Shown here one piece after another: positions 8,226 through 17,320 of a DNA stretch of 64,000 bases. The stretch lies in contig NZ_AUND01000002.1 in NCBI RefSeq assembly GCF_000714535.1, forward strand, positions 46,224-110,223, read 5' to 3'. The notes beneath the pieces are model-generated. The model saw only the letters and a list, made by a program, of their open reading frames with translations, was not told where the DNA came from and made no database searches. Origin of the DNA: Thioclava pacifica DSM 10166. GTDB taxonomy: Bacteria; Pseudomonadota; Alphaproteobacteria; Rhodobacterales; Rhodobacteraceae. Numbering within the stretch: the stretch's first letter is position 1; every line of letters starts with the position of its first letter. The translations under genes were made by a program, and so were the position numbers.

Positions 8226-8891
8226 TCAGCCCGCGCGCTCGCGATCGGCATAGGCGGCGAGCGCATGCGCCACGCCGCCCTCGATATGTTTCGACAAGAT
8301 CGCCTGCGCCGAGGCCACATCGCGATCGAGCGCGGCCTCGCGCAGCGCCTGATGTTCGGCCTGCGCGATGCCGCCGCGAAAGGTCAGGAACAGCATCTGG
8401 TAGCGCAGGTATTTGTCGAAAACCATTGCGTGAACGCTCAGTAATTCACGCGAGCCGCAGGCCGAGATCAGAGTCTGGTGAAACTCCCAGTCGTAGCGCT
8501 TCCAGTCGTCGCGCGCGGCCGCTTCGCCCGCCTGCATCCGCGCCTCCGAGCGCGAGAGTTTGTAATGCGCCGCCACCACACGGCTTTCCCATTCCATGTC
8601 GCCGGCCTCGATCGAACGCGCCAGCGCTTCCATTTCCACGAGCTTGCGCAGATCTGCCAGCTCGCGCAGGTTCTCGACCGAGATCGGTGCGACCATGAAA
8701 CCCTTCTGATCCTCGGCGATCACGAACCCGTCCGCCGACAGCCGCGTCAGAACCTCGCGCAGGGTCGGCACAGACGATCCGGTGCGGGTGCGCAGATCCT
8801 CGAGCCGAAGTCGCTGGCTTGGCGCAAGCCGCCCCAGCACGATCTCGGCGCGCAGGCGTTTGTAAAGCTCGGGGGCGCGGGGTTTGGCCAT
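8226..8891 (-). CDS. GntR-family regulator with FCD domain
   Basis: 221 residues. The N-terminal winged helix (LYKRLRAEIVLGRLAPSQRLR, then TGSSVPTLREVLTRLSADGF) is followed by an all-helical FCD ligand domain (DLRKLVEMEALARSIEAGD, DWEFHQTLISACGS, HIEGGVAHALA) with the histidines that normally hold a metal. The ATG at 8891 has AGGAGGAGA before it; longer in-frame starts up to 9278 lack support. Its stop abuts the stop of the oxidoreductase gene with no gap (convergent). It probably represses the TRAP operon or the neighbouring regulator gene. Confidence 0.88.
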   Translation of the reverse strand: MAKPRAPELYKRLRAEIVLGRLAPSQRLRLEDLRTRTGSSVPTLREVLTRLSADGFVIAEDQKGFMVAPISVENLRELADLRKLVEMEALARSIEAGDMEWESRVVAAHYKLSRSEARMQAGEAAARDDWKRYDWEFHQTLISACGSRELLSVHAMVFDKYLRYQMLFLTFRGGIAQAEHQALREAALDRDVASAQAILSKHIEGGVAHALAAYADRERAG

Positions 8892-9011
8892 GTCTCTCTC
8901 CTCCTGCGCCGAGTATAGGGGAGGGCTGACCAAAGAAAATCCACGATTCCCATTTCGATTGCCATTTTTCGATGTGCCAAATAGCCTTTCCGGATCTTGA
9001 AGGAGGGCGTC

Positions 9012-9644
9012 TTGACCGAAACACACCGCAAGATGACCCTGTCGAGCCGGATCGCGGAGGAACTCCTCGAAGCGATCCTGAGCGGTGCGCTTGCGCCGGG
9101 GCAGAAGATCAATCTCGACCGGTTGCGCAAGGAGCTCGAGGTCTCGATCAGCCCGCTGCGCGAGGCCGTCTCGCGCCTCGTGGCCACCGGGCTTGTGCAG
9201 TTTCAGGACCAGTTGGGCTATTCCGTCGCGCCGATGTCGGACGCGGATCTGCATTCGATCGTGGAGCTTCGCGAGCAACTGGAACCGATGGCCATGACGC
9301 GTGCGATCGCACAGGGATCACTGGACTGGGAAAGCGAGGTGATGGCGGCGCTGCATCTTTTCAAAGCGAACGCGGCGCTGACATCAGGCAGTTCGGTTCG
9401 AAGATTTATTCTCGTCCTGTTGGCTCCGGGTATGCCGCCGCGGCTCAGGCAGATCGTCGAAACCCTGCACCTCGCGCAAGAACGCTATCGCAGAGCCGCC
9501 GAAGACCACTGGCCGCAATTCCCGAAAGACATGTTCGAAACCCTCGCCCATGCTGCGGTGCAGAGAGATACGCCTCAAAGCGTGGAGATCCTGCGGGAGC
9601 TGATACATCGCGAAGCCGCGATCGAAAGCTCTTTCAAGGTTTGA
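9012..9644 (+). CDS. GntR-family regulator with eroded FCD domain
   Basis: 210 residues from a TTG at 9012 that has AGGAGG five bases upstream; an in-frame TTG at 8997 is less well placed. The winged helix is complete (LSSRIAEELLEAILSGALAPGQ, VSISPLREAVSRLVATGLV). In the ligand domain the part that normally reads W-x-x-x-H-x-x-FH is shortened to a serine-rich stretch and then FILVLLAPGMPPRLRQIVETLHLAQERYRR, so the first metal-binding histidine is lost. It is divergent from the intact GntR gene. It may bind DNA but is probably impaired in effector sensing, and it could be a decaying gene. Confidence 0.65.
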   Translation: MTETHRKMTLSSRIAEELLEAILSGALAPGQKINLDRLRKELEVSISPLREAVSRLVATGLVQFQDQLGYSVAPMSDADLHSIVELREQLEPMAMTRAIAQGSLDWESEVMAALHLFKANAALTSGSSVRRFILVLLAPGMPPRLRQIVETLHLAQERYRRAAEDHWPQFPKDMFETLAHAAVQRDTPQSVEILRELIHREAAIESSFKV

Positions 9645-9827
9645 GGAATGATGAACTCGGCCTCGACCGCGAAACTGTAGGCGAGGTTGTTCAGTTGCTG
9701 CGGGTCATGGGGCCGCGGTATCTCTTAGAATTCGACCGGCTGGGGCAGTCTTTCGCCGTAGGCCCAGTGACGAAACAGCTGACAATGCCACGATAGCTTG
9801 CAGCCCTTTTTCGCCGCCTCAATCCGA
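9645..9827. other. Spacer without a recognisable gene
   Basis: 183 bases between the eroded GntR gene (rightward) and the end of the RpoN gene (leftward). No ORF with a start and ribosome binding site is evident. Short open stretches on the minus strand have amino-acid-like composition but no start, so the spacer may be remnant coding DNA. Confidence 0.4.
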
Positions 9828-11075
9828 TCAGGCTCTGCGAACCGTGCGATTTGGGATCCCTGCACCGGCCCGCAGCTTCGCGACAACGCGTCGTGAAACG
9901 CGGATACCTTCTGCGCGCAGCGCGTCGGTCAGCTGGCCATCATTCAGCGGAGAGGCCGGGTCTTCTTCGGAAATCATCTGTTCGATACGCGTCGTGAGGG
10001 CTAGGGATCCCTGCTGGGAAGAGATCTCCGTCTGCTTGCTTGGCGCGCGCGAGAAAAACCGTCGCAACTCTAGAACGCCCATCGCGGGCGTTGCCGCAGA
10101 GGATGAACTGGCCAGCCGTCCCACCGTGCTTTCGTGAAGGCCAAGCTGGCGCGCAGCGTCCCGGCGCGTCAAAACACGCTGACCGACCGGCCCATCGGAC
10201 AGAAACTGCGCCTGCTCACGGGCCAACAGGCTGCCAAGCGCCAGCAGGTTCTCATTTCGCTTTTGGATAGCCCTGACGAGCTGCATTGCGGCGCTTCTCT
10301 CCCGCGAAAACGACACTGCGGGGCTGGCGCCCCCCTTGAAGTCATTGACCTCGATCCGGGGAAGGCTCTCGGGATTGAGCCGAACGGACCAGCTGTCGCC
10401 TTCTTTTTCGAAAATGAGATCGGGGATGCGTGTGCGCGCCGTATCGACAGAAAAACCAGCAGCGGGTCGTGGGTTCAGATCGCGGAGCCGCGCCAGCAAT
10501 GGGGCCAACTCATCCGCGCTGAGCCCGGCCGCCTCCGCGAGACCGGCGTGTCCACGTTCCGCGAGAACCGGAAGCGCGTCGAGCATCCGGCGCATCTGCG
10601 GTGAAATTTCTTCTACTTCGGCCAGTTGCAGGCTGAGACATTCGCCAAGAGAACGGGCAAAGAGACCGCGGGGCTCGATCGTCTGAAGGCAGGCCAGGAC
10701 GGTCTCGACACGCGCGGTCGGTAGTCGAAGCGTGGCCGCAATCTTCTCGACAGGCATCTCAAGGAAGCCGTTCGCCCCCATCGCGTCGAGCAGTGCCAGC
10801 GCAATGCGCCGGTCTGTCGGAAGCGGTGCGAGACGGTCGATCTGGGCCAAGACGTGCGCGTGTAACGAAGGTCCGGGTGCGGCGATATCGGCCGCGCCAT
10901 CCTCCATCGCCGGAGGCAGGCGCACTCTCAGCCAGGGGTTATCGGAGGCCGCCTCACGCAGCGTCTGCGCCAGCTCCAGGTTTGAAAGCTCCAGAAAGCC
11001 GATCGCCCGGTGCAGGTCCTGAGTGAGCTTCAGCCTGGTGTCGAGGCGCTGGGTGACCTTCTGAGTGAGTTCCAT
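9828..11075 (-). CDS. rpoN: RNA polymerase sigma-54 factor, RpoN paralogue
   Basis: 415 residues. The glutamine- and leucine-rich N-terminal region I that contacts enhancer-binding proteins is present (LTQKVTQRLDTRLKLTQDLHRAIGFLELSN), as are the core-binding region and the C-terminal DNA-binding part with VLTRRDAARQLGLHESTVGRL. The RpoN box near the C-terminus reads SRRVVAKLR against the consensus ARRTVAKYR, so promoter preference could be shifted. It starts six bases after the amidotransferase gene and closes the fourteen-gene operon. With an enhancer-binding protein encoded in the same operon, it is probably a dedicated sigma factor and not the general nitrogen RpoN. Rhodobacter sphaeroides is known to have several specialised RpoN copies. 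Confidence 0.9.
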   Translation of the reverse strand: MELTQKVTQRLDTRLKLTQDLHRAIGFLELSNLELAQTLREAASDNPWLRVRLPPAMEDGAADIAAPGPSLHAHVLAQIDRLAPLPTDRRIALALLDAMGANGFLEMPVEKIAATLRLPTARVETVLACLQTIEPRGLFARSLGECLSLQLAEVEEISPQMRRMLDALPVLAERGHAGLAEAAGLSADELAPLLARLRDLNPRPAAGFSVDTARTRIPDLIFEKEGDSWSVRLNPESLPRIEVNDFKGGASPAVSFSRERSAAMQLVRAIQKRNENLLALGSLLAREQAQFLSDGPVGQRVLTRRDAARQLGLHESTVGRLASSSSAATPAMGVLELRRFFSRAPSKQTEISSQQGSLALTTRIEQMISEEDPASPLNDGQLTDALRAEGIRVSRRVVAKLRAGAGIPNRTVRRA

Positions 11076-11081
11076 GACATT

Positions 11082-11795
11082 TCAGACGTTGCGGCGGAAA
11101 AACTCTGCGAAGCCTCTTGCCACTCTGTCGTTATCGAGCGCCCCGTCAAGCGTCGCCAGCGCGCTTTGCGCCCTATCCATCGGCACGCGCTCGCCCTGAT
11201 AGGCGAGCAGAAGATCATGGATGTAACCCGGCTGGAACTCGGGGTGGAACTGCACCGAGAGCGCGGGGAAACCGGTATAGACCAGCCCGCCATTGGGCGA
11301 CGGATCGTTCGACAAAAGCCGCGCGGCGCCCGGAGGCAGCGCGGTGATCTGGTCCTGATGGAACGACAGGGCGGTGAGCGGATCGGGGCCGAAGACCTCT
11401 GCCCCTTCCGGCGAAAGCATGTGCTCCTGCCGCCCGAGCATCCAGCCCGCCGCGGATTTCTCGACCGTTCCGCCAAAGGCTTGTGCCATCACCTGATGGC
11501 CGAAACAGACCCCTGCCACCGGGCGGTTACGCGCGCGAAGTTCTCGCAGGAAGGCCTCGAGCGGGGCGATCCAGGCATGGTCTTCATAGACGCCCGCGCG
11601 CGACCCGGTCACGAGATAGGCGTCATAGAGATCGGGATCCCCGGGAAGCGTTTCGCCTCCCGCGACGAAGAGGTTGTCGAACGTCGCCTCGGGCAAGGCC
11701 GGTGCCAGCCAGCGTTCGAACATCCCCGCATAGGTGCCATGGGCGGGCCGGAACGCCTCGGCGGGGCGATCGGCTTCGAGAATACAAAGTTTCAT
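11082..11795 (-). CDS. Class I glutamine amidotransferase-like hydrolase
   Basis: 237 residues of the GMP-synthase-like glutaminase fold. The nucleophile elbow GVCFGHQ carries Cys97, and SVQFHPEFQ supplies the His-Glu pair, so the triad is complete. There is no fused synthetase domain and no partner synthase nearby. In amine pathways such proteins hydrolyse gamma-glutamyl amides (PuuD in putrescine breakdown, the AtdA2/TdnT-type protein in aniline breakdown). Next to a PuuC-like dehydrogenase and glutamine-synthetase-like ligases, release of glutamate from a gamma-glutamylated intermediate is the best reading. The ATG at 11795 gives the family N-terminus; the longer in-frame start at 11948 overlaps the upstream gene. 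Confidence 0.82.
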   Translation of the reverse strand: MKLCILEADRPAEAFRPAHGTYAGMFERWLAPALPEATFDNLFVAGGETLPGDPDLYDAYLVTGSRAGVYEDHAWIAPLEAFLRELRARNRPVAGVCFGHQVMAQAFGGTVEKSAAGWMLGRQEHMLSPEGAEVFGPDPLTALSFHQDQITALPPGAARLLSNDPSPNGGLVYTGFPALSVQFHPEFQPGYIHDLLLAYQGERVPMDRAQSALATLDGALDNDRVARGFAEFFRRNV

Positions 11796-11848
11796 TGTCG
11801 TCCTGAGGATAGGTCGGCCGGGACGCGCAGCACCCCGGCCGGGAGAGG

Positions 11849-13345
11849 TCAGCTCAACTCGATCCAGACCGATTTTGTCTGCGTGTATTGCGTCAGAGCC
11901 TCGAGGCACTTGTCGCGCCCGTTGCCCGACTGCTTGAACCCACCCCACGGCGTCGTGGCATCGCCCGCCTCATAGGCGTTGACCCAGACGATCCCCGCCT
12001 CGACATCGCGCGCGAAGCGATGCGCGTTCTTCACATTCGAGGTCCAGATCGCGGCGGCCAGCCCGTAGATCGTGTCGTTCGCGGTCTCGATCGCATGGTC
12101 GAGATTGTCCACCGGGATGATCGAGGCGACCGGGCCGAAGATTTCCTCCTGCGCGATCTTCATCTTGTTCGACACATCGGTGAACAGCGTCGGCTCGACG
12201 AAGCAGCCCGCGTTGAACTGGGCCGGGACATTGCCGCCAAAGGCGAGCTTGGCCCCTTCCTTGCGGCCCGCCTCGATATAGCCCAGCACGCGCGATTGCT
12301 GCTCGGGCGTGACCAGCGGCCCCATCGTGGTATCGGGATCAAGCGGGTCGCCGGGGATGTGCATGTCATTTGCGGCCTCGGTGAAGAGCGCGATATACTC
12401 GTCATAGACCGCGCGTTCGACGAGGATGCGCGACCCGGCCGAGCAGACCTCGCCCTGGTTGCCGTAGATCCCCGCGACACCGGTGGCGGCGGCCTTCGCC
12501 AGATCCTCGCAATCGGCCAGCACGATCTGGGGCGACTTGCCGCCGCATTCGGTGCTGACCCGCTTCATGTTCGACTGGCCCGCATAGATCATCATCAGCT
12601 TGCCGACCTCACCCGAGCCGGTGAAGCCGATCTTGTCGACATCCATGTGGAGCGCCAGCGGCTTGCCGGTATCCTCGCCAAAGCCGGTGACGACGTTGAA
12701 GACGCCATCGGGCCCGCCCGCCTCGGAGAACAGTTTCGCCAGAAGCAGCGCCGAGAGCGGCGATTGCTCGGCCGGTTTCAGCACGATCGAGTTGCCGACG
12801 CTCAGCGCGGGCGCGATCTTCCACGCGGCCATCATCAGCGGGTAGTTCCACGGCACGACGAGCCCGCAGACCCCCAGCGGCTGGCGCAGGATGTAATGGA
12901 GCGCGTCGGCATTGGTGTTGGTCACCACGCCCTCCATCTTGTCGATCACCTCGGCAAAGAAGCGGATCGTCATCAGCGAGCCGGGGATGTCGATGTTGAA
13001 CATGTCCGAGATCGGCTTGCCCATGTCGAGCGTGTCGAGCAGCGCGAAATCCTCGGCATGTGCCTCGATCAGATCGGCGAAACGGCTCATCACCGCCATC
13101 CGCGCGGTGGGCTCCATCCGCGACCAGACGCCCGATTTGAACGCCTTCTTCGCGGCCGCGACGGCGCGGTCCACGTCCTCGGCGCTGCCGCGCGCGACAG
13201 CGGCCACAACCTGCCCATTGGCCGGGTTGATGGTTTCGAATTTCGCGCCCGACGCCGCATCGACGAACTTGCCGTCGATGAACATCCGCGTTTCGGGCAC
13301 GAGTGCGGCGGCGCGAGCCTGCCAGTCCTTCAGAGTCATGGTCAT
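11849..13345 (-). CDS. NAD(P)-dependent aldehyde dehydrogenase, PuuC-like
   Basis: 498 residues, full length for the aldehyde dehydrogenase superfamily. It has PWNYPLMMAAWKIAPAL, FTGSGEVGK, the glutamate in STECGGKSPQIVLAD, the catalytic cysteine in GNQGEVCSAGSRI, and EEIFGPV. Similarity in these blocks is closest to gamma-glutamyl-aminobutyraldehyde dehydrogenase (PuuC). The predicted role is oxidising an aldehyde, possibly still gamma-glutamylated, to the acid. The ATG at 13345 has GGAGGG seven bases upstream; an in-frame ATG at 13360 does not. It sits between the ABC permease gene and the amidotransferase gene in one operon. Confidence 0.88.
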   Translation of the reverse strand: MTMTLKDWQARAAALVPETRMFIDGKFVDAASGAKFETINPANGQVVAAVARGSAEDVDRAVAAAKKAFKSGVWSRMEPTARMAVMSRFADLIEAHAEDFALLDTLDMGKPISDMFNIDIPGSLMTIRFFAEVIDKMEGVVTNTNADALHYILRQPLGVCGLVVPWNYPLMMAAWKIAPALSVGNSIVLKPAEQSPLSALLLAKLFSEAGGPDGVFNVVTGFGEDTGKPLALHMDVDKIGFTGSGEVGKLMMIYAGQSNMKRVSTECGGKSPQIVLADCEDLAKAAATGVAGIYGNQGEVCSAGSRILVERAVYDEYIALFTEAANDMHIPGDPLDPDTTMGPLVTPEQQSRVLGYIEAGRKEGAKLAFGGNVPAQFNAGCFVEPTLFTDVSNKMKIAQEEIFGPVASIIPVDNLDHAIETANDTIYGLAAAIWTSNVKNAHRFARDVEAGIVWVNAYEAGDATTPWGGFKQSGNGRDKCLEALTQYTQTKSVWIELS

Positions 13346-13364
13346 TGGCGTTCCCTCCATGTCG

Positions 13365-14171
13365 TTATTTTTTGCGTTCGCGCGTCGCGATGACCGCGAC
13401 CACGATGAGAATGAGCGACAGAAGCACGATGATCGTGCCCACCGCGTTGATTTCCGGCGTCACGCCGCGGCGCATCGTCGAGTAGATATACATTGGCAGC
13501 GTGTTGTCGCGCCCGGTCAGGAAGAAGGTCACCGGGATCTCGTCGAAGCTGAGAACGAAGCTCAAAAGCCCCGCGCCGATGATCGCCGAGCGGATATTCG
13601 GCAAGGTGATGTCGATGAAGCTGCGCCAGGGCGAGGCACCCAGATCGAAGGCCGCTTCCTCGAGCGACGGCGGCAGGCGTTGCAGCCGCGCATAGACCTG
13701 CGTCACCACCACGCCCAGAAGCGCGGTCGCATGGCCCAGGATCACCGTCTCGAGGCTCAGCGGAAAGCCCATCAGCTTGAACATGTTGAGCATCGAGATA
13801 CCGGTGACGATTCCCGGCAGCGTGATCGGCAGCAGGATCAGCCTGCGGAACACGGATTTGCCGGGGAAGTCGAACTTGTGCAGCACCATCGCCGCGGGCA
13901 CGCCCACCGCGAGGGTCACGACCGTCGCCAGCGTCGCGACATAGAAGCTGTTGCCGATCGCCGCGATCAGGTCGGAATTGCTCCACAGCTTGCGATACCA
14001 GTCGAGCGTGAACCCCGAGAGCGGCCAGGTGAGCGAACGCGAGTCGTTGAAGGAAAACGCGATCAGGACCCAGATCGGGATGTAGAGAAACGCCATCAGG
14101 ATCGCGACGAAACTCATGAAGGCCGTGTCGGCCCCAAAGCGCGACAGGAGGCCGGGTGTTTTCTGTGCCAT
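13365..14171 (-). CDS. potC: ABC transporter permease, PotC type
   Basis: 268 residues with six hydrophobic segments. The cytoplasmic EAA loop that docks on the ATPase is visible as EEAAFDLGASPWRSFIDITLPNI. This is the second permease of a polyamine-type importer (spermidine/putrescine family). It begins two bases after the PotB-type gene and ends 19 bases before the aldehyde dehydrogenase gene, so uptake and degradation are made from one message. Confidence 0.88.
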   Translation of the reverse strand: MAQKTPGLLSRFGADTAFMSFVAILMAFLYIPIWVLIAFSFNDSRSLTWPLSGFTLDWYRKLWSNSDLIAAIGNSFYVATLATVVTLAVGVPAAMVLHKFDFPGKSVFRRLILLPITLPGIVTGISMLNMFKLMGFPLSLETVILGHATALLGVVVTQVYARLQRLPPSLEEAAFDLGASPWRSFIDITLPNIRSAIIGAGLLSFVLSFDEIPVTFFLTGRDNTLPMYIYSTMRRGVTPEINAVGTIIVLLSLILIVVAVIATRERKK

Positions 14172-14173
14172 CG

Positions 14174-15040
14174 TCAGACGCCTCCCGTCATGCCTTTGCG
14201 CTCCATCCGGTCGGAGAGGGAGACGATGGTGAGAACGACGACGAGCATCACGATCGCCAGAGCCGAGCCCAGCGGCCAGTTCAGCGCCGCGCCGAATTGC
14301 GTGGCGATCACGTTGGCGATGAGGTTGCCGTCAGGCCCGCCCACGAGGAAGGGCGCGATGAAGTCCCCGAATGAGAGACAGAAGGTCAGCGTGAACCCCG
14401 CCGCGACACCGGGCAGCGACAAGGGCAGCGTGACCGTCCAGAAGCTGCGCCATGGCCCCATCCCGAGATCGGCCGAGGCTTCCGTCAGGTTGGTCGGGAT
14501 CTTCTCGAGCGCGGTATAGATCGGCATCACCATGAAGGGGATGAAGATATAGGTGAGCGTCACCACCATCGCGAACTGGTTGTAGAGAAACAGGCTCGAC
14601 GGCTCGTCGATGATCCCCAGCGACATCAGGAAGGAGTTCAGAACGCCCTCGGTGCCGAGGATCGTCTTCCAGATATAGGCCCGCAGCAGGTAGCTCACCC
14701 ACAAGGGCGCGATCACCGCCATGTAAAGCCAGGTCCGCAGCGCCACCGAACGGCAGCGGAAGACGAGGTAATAGGCGAAGGGATAGGCCAGCAGGAAAGA
14801 GGCGGCCGAGACGAGAACCGAGATCTTCAGCGTGCGCAGGAAGACCCGCACATATTGGGGATCGGTGAAGATCGTGACGTAGTTCCCGAACTGGAAGGCG
14901 GGGATGAAGGTCGGGTATTTCTTCAGCCAGAAGGAATAGGTGACGATGATCCCGTAAGGCAGCAGCATGAACAGCGCGATCCACATAAGCGGGATGCCCA
15001 TCACCAGCATGCTGGGAAGGTTGCGGCGCAGGAAGCTCAT
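14174..15040 (-). CDS. potB: ABC transporter permease, PotB type
   Basis: 288 residues with about six membrane helices and the EAA loop TEASADLGMGPWRSFWTVTLPLSLPG. It pairs with the PotC-type permease. The start overlaps the stop of the ATPase gene by four bases, giving tight coupling. Confidence 0.88.
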   Translation of the reverse strand: MSFLRRNLPSMLVMGIPLMWIALFMLLPYGIIVTYSFWLKKYPTFIPAFQFGNYVTIFTDPQYVRVFLRTLKISVLVSAASFLLAYPFAYYLVFRCRSVALRTWLYMAVIAPLWVSYLLRAYIWKTILGTEGVLNSFLMSLGIIDEPSSLFLYNQFAMVVTLTYIFIPFMVMPIYTALEKIPTNLTEASADLGMGPWRSFWTVTLPLSLPGVAAGFTLTFCLSFGDFIAPFLVGGPDGNLIANVIATQFGAALNWPLGSALAIVMLVVVLTIVSLSDRMERKGMTGGV

Positions 15041-16134
15041 GGCGTCACCGTCCCTTCGAAGACGAAGACGTTATGGGCCGCCACGCCGAGGCGAACCGGC
15101 GCGCCGGATTGCGGCAAGGTGGAGTGCGAAAGCTTGTCGGGCAGCAAGGTATCGGCGTCGATCTTGCTGCCATCGGCGAGGGTCACCGAGATCCGCAGGC
15201 CCAGCCCGTAATAGATCACTTCCGAGATCGTGCCTTCGAAGACGTTATCTGCGGTTTCGCCCTCTGCGAGCAGTTTCACCTTTTCGGGGCGCACGCCAAC
15301 GGTGACGGTCGCGCCCTCGCTCAGCGTGACATCGGGATGGGCGGTGATTTGCGTGCCGCCCGCCGCGATCGTCGCGACCTCGCCCGAGAGCGCGCGGACC
15401 TTGCCGGGAAGAAAGCTCGTCGTGCCGATGAAATTCGCGACATAGGGGTTCGCCGGGTGATCGTAGAGATCCTGCGGGCGCCCTTCCTGGGCGATTTTGC
15501 CCTTGTCCATGACGACGACGCGATCCGACATCACCAGCGCTTCGGTCTGGTCATGGGTCACCATGATGAAGGTGATGCCGACCTTCTCGTGCAGGTGTTT
15601 GAGTTCGATCTGCATCTGCTCGCGCAGTTTCGCGTCAAGGGCCGAGAGCGGTTCGTCGAGCAAGAGGACCTTCGGACGGCGCACGATGGCGCGCGCCAGC
15701 GCGATCCGCTGGCGCTGTCCGCCCGAGAGCTGTTGCGGACGCTGGTTGAGCTTGTCGTAGAGCCCCACCAGCATCAGCGCGTCCTTCACGCGCGTCCGCA
15801 CTGTGTCCTTGTCGAGTTTGAACGTCTTGAGGCCGTAAGCCACGTTCTCGCCGATCGTCATATGCGGAAAGAGCGCGTAGTCCTGAAAAACCATGTTGAC
15901 CTCGCGCTTGTAGGGCGGGTCGAAGGTCACGTCCTTGTCGGCGAGCCGGATCGCTCCGGCCGTCGGTTCCTCGAACCCGCCGATCATGCGCAGGAGGGTG
16001 GATTTGCCACAGCCCGAGGGCCCCAGAAGCGTGACGAATTCGCCGTCTTCAACGGTCAGCGAAACGTCGTCCACGCCGATGATGGTCGGACTGTAATGCT
16101 TGGAGATGTTCTCCAACTCGATGATTGCGGCCAT
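15037..16134 (-). CDS. potA: ABC transporter ATP-binding protein, PotA type
   Basis: 365 residues. Walker A is GPSGCGKST, the Q-loop region is VFQDYALFPH, the signature is LSGGQRQR and Walker B is VLLLDEPLSALD, followed by the H-loop VTHDQTEAL. A C-terminal TOBE domain of about 100 residues is typical of PotA/FbpC-type ATPases. It energises the importer formed with the two permeases and the binding protein. Confidence 0.92.
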   Translation of the reverse strand: MAAIIELENISKHYSPTIIGVDDVSLTVEDGEFVTLLGPSGCGKSTLLRMIGGFEEPTAGAIRLADKDVTFDPPYKREVNMVFQDYALFPHMTIGENVAYGLKTFKLDKDTVRTRVKDALMLVGLYDKLNQRPQQLSGGQRQRIALARAIVRRPKVLLLDEPLSALDAKLREQMQIELKHLHEKVGITFIMVTHDQTEALVMSDRVVVMDKGKIAQEGRPQDLYDHPANPYVANFIGTTSFLPGKVRALSGEVATIAAGGTQITAHPDVTLSEGATVTVGVRPEKVKLLAEGETADNVFEGTISEVIYYGLGLRISVTLADGSKIDADTLLPDKLSHSTLPQSGAPVRLGVAAHNVFVFEGTVTP

Positions 16135-16204
16135 GTCGCCTTGTTCCCTGCTTTTTTCGAGAGCGGGCGGCCCTCCCCGACCGCCTGTTCCCCTGGTCCC
16201 TGAG

Positions 16205-16226
16205 GCGACCCCGTTGCCGGGGTCGC
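16205..16226 (-). other. Intercistronic hairpin between binding protein and ATPase genes
   Basis: GCGACCCC and GGGGTCGC form a perfect 8-bp stem with a six-base loop, 14 bases after the stop of the binding-protein gene in the transcribed direction. No T-run follows on that strand, so it is not a simple terminator. Such hairpins often protect the upstream message so that the periplasmic protein is made in excess over the membrane parts. Confidence 0.5.
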
Positions 16227-16240
16227 GGGTCTTTTGTCGC

Positions 16241-17287
16241 TTATTGCGCCTTCACGGCGTTCCAGGCGTTGGTATAGGCCTCGAACCGGTCGCCCAGCGG
16301 CTGCCAGATCAGCAGGCTGTCGAGGTAATCGGGGTCGTCCTGATGCAACGTCTTGAACTGCTCGGGGCTCATGCAAGACTTCGCCGCGGCGGCGTTCGCA
16401 ACAGAGTAGCCGTTGACATTGGCGACGCCACATTGCCCCTGCTCGGAGAGCTGCATGTTGAGGAACTTGTAGGCGCATTCCTGATTGGGACTGCCCTTGA
16501 CGATCATCCAGCTGTCCATCCAGCCCTCGGCGCCCTCCGTCGGGATGAACTCGGTCACTTTGATACCCTCATCGGCGAGAAGGCTGGACTGATAGCCAGC
16601 CCAGGTGTTCGAGATCACGACTTCGCCGGCCTTGTAGAGATCCACGAGCTCGCCCGCCGTGGCCCAGTATTTGCGGATCAGCGGCTTTTGTTCGACCAGG
16701 CTCTTCTGCGCGGCCGCGATCTGCTCGTCGGTCAGCGAGTAGATGTTCATGTCGCCATTCTTGCGTGCGGCGACGTAGATTGCGCTCTTGTCATCCCAGA
16801 GCGAAATCTTGCCCTTGAGATCCTCGCGCCACAGGTCGGCGATCGAGGTGGGGGGCGTTTCAAACGCATCATCGCGATACATGAAGGCGATCGCGCCCCA
16901 GACATAGGGCATCCCGTAATAGGCGCCGTCCTTCTGGATCCCGTCGAGAGCGAGGAACTTGGGATAGATATCGTTCCAGCCCTCGATCTTCGTGGTGTCG
17001 AGCGGCTCGACGAAATCGAGGTCGATCATCAGCTTGGTCGTGTCGATCGACGGGGTGATCAGGTCATAGACCCCGCCCCCGGCCATCAGCTTCGGCGCGA
17101 AATCGTCATTCGAGCCGACATAGGTGGCGTTCACCTGGCAACCCGAGGTCTCCTCGAATTTCGAGATGAAGGACGGGTCGGCATAGCCTTCCCAGGTCAG
17201 CACATTGATCGTGCCTTCCGCCAGCACCGGCGATGCGGTGAGGGAGAGCAGGCCGAGCGTGCCTAGCATCGTCTTCTTGATCGTCAT
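16241..17287 (-). CDS. potD: Periplasmic binding protein of polyamine-type ABC importer, PotD-like
   Basis: 348 residues with a Sec signal peptide ending near SPVLAEG at about residue 24. The mature start INVLTWEGYADPSFISKFEE and the later YGMPYVWGAIAFMYR are characteristic of the spermidine/putrescine-binding family. The ligand is probably a cationic amine, but the family also binds other compounds. It is the first of the four transport genes and follows the enhancer-binding protein gene by 33 bases. Confidence 0.88.
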   Translation of the reverse strand: MTIKKTMLGTLGLLSLTASPVLAEGTINVLTWEGYADPSFISKFEETSGCQVNATYVGSNDDFAPKLMAGGGVYDLITPSIDTTKLMIDLDFVEPLDTTKIEGWNDIYPKFLALDGIQKDGAYYGMPYVWGAIAFMYRDDAFETPPTSIADLWREDLKGKISLWDDKSAIYVAARKNGDMNIYSLTDEQIAAAQKSLVEQKPLIRKYWATAGELVDLYKAGEVVISNTWAGYQSSLLADEGIKVTEFIPTEGAEGWMDSWMIVKGSPNQECAYKFLNMQLSEQGQCGVANVNGYSVANAAAAKSCMSPEQFKTLHQDDPDYLDSLLIWQPLGDRFEAYTNAWNAVKAQ

Positions 17288-17320
17288 TGTCTTACTCCAC
17301 TGTTGGTTTGTTCGGCCGCT

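Noticed and set aside
9645..9827. Minus-strand peptide-like stretch after rpoN (ending in ERLPQPVEF)
   Set aside because: No start codon or ribosome binding site, and the frame is only open for a few dozen codons; kept as possible remnant only.
16205..16226. Rho-independent terminator between the binding-protein and ATPase genes
   Set aside because: No T-run follows on the transcribed strand, and the downstream importer genes need read-through.
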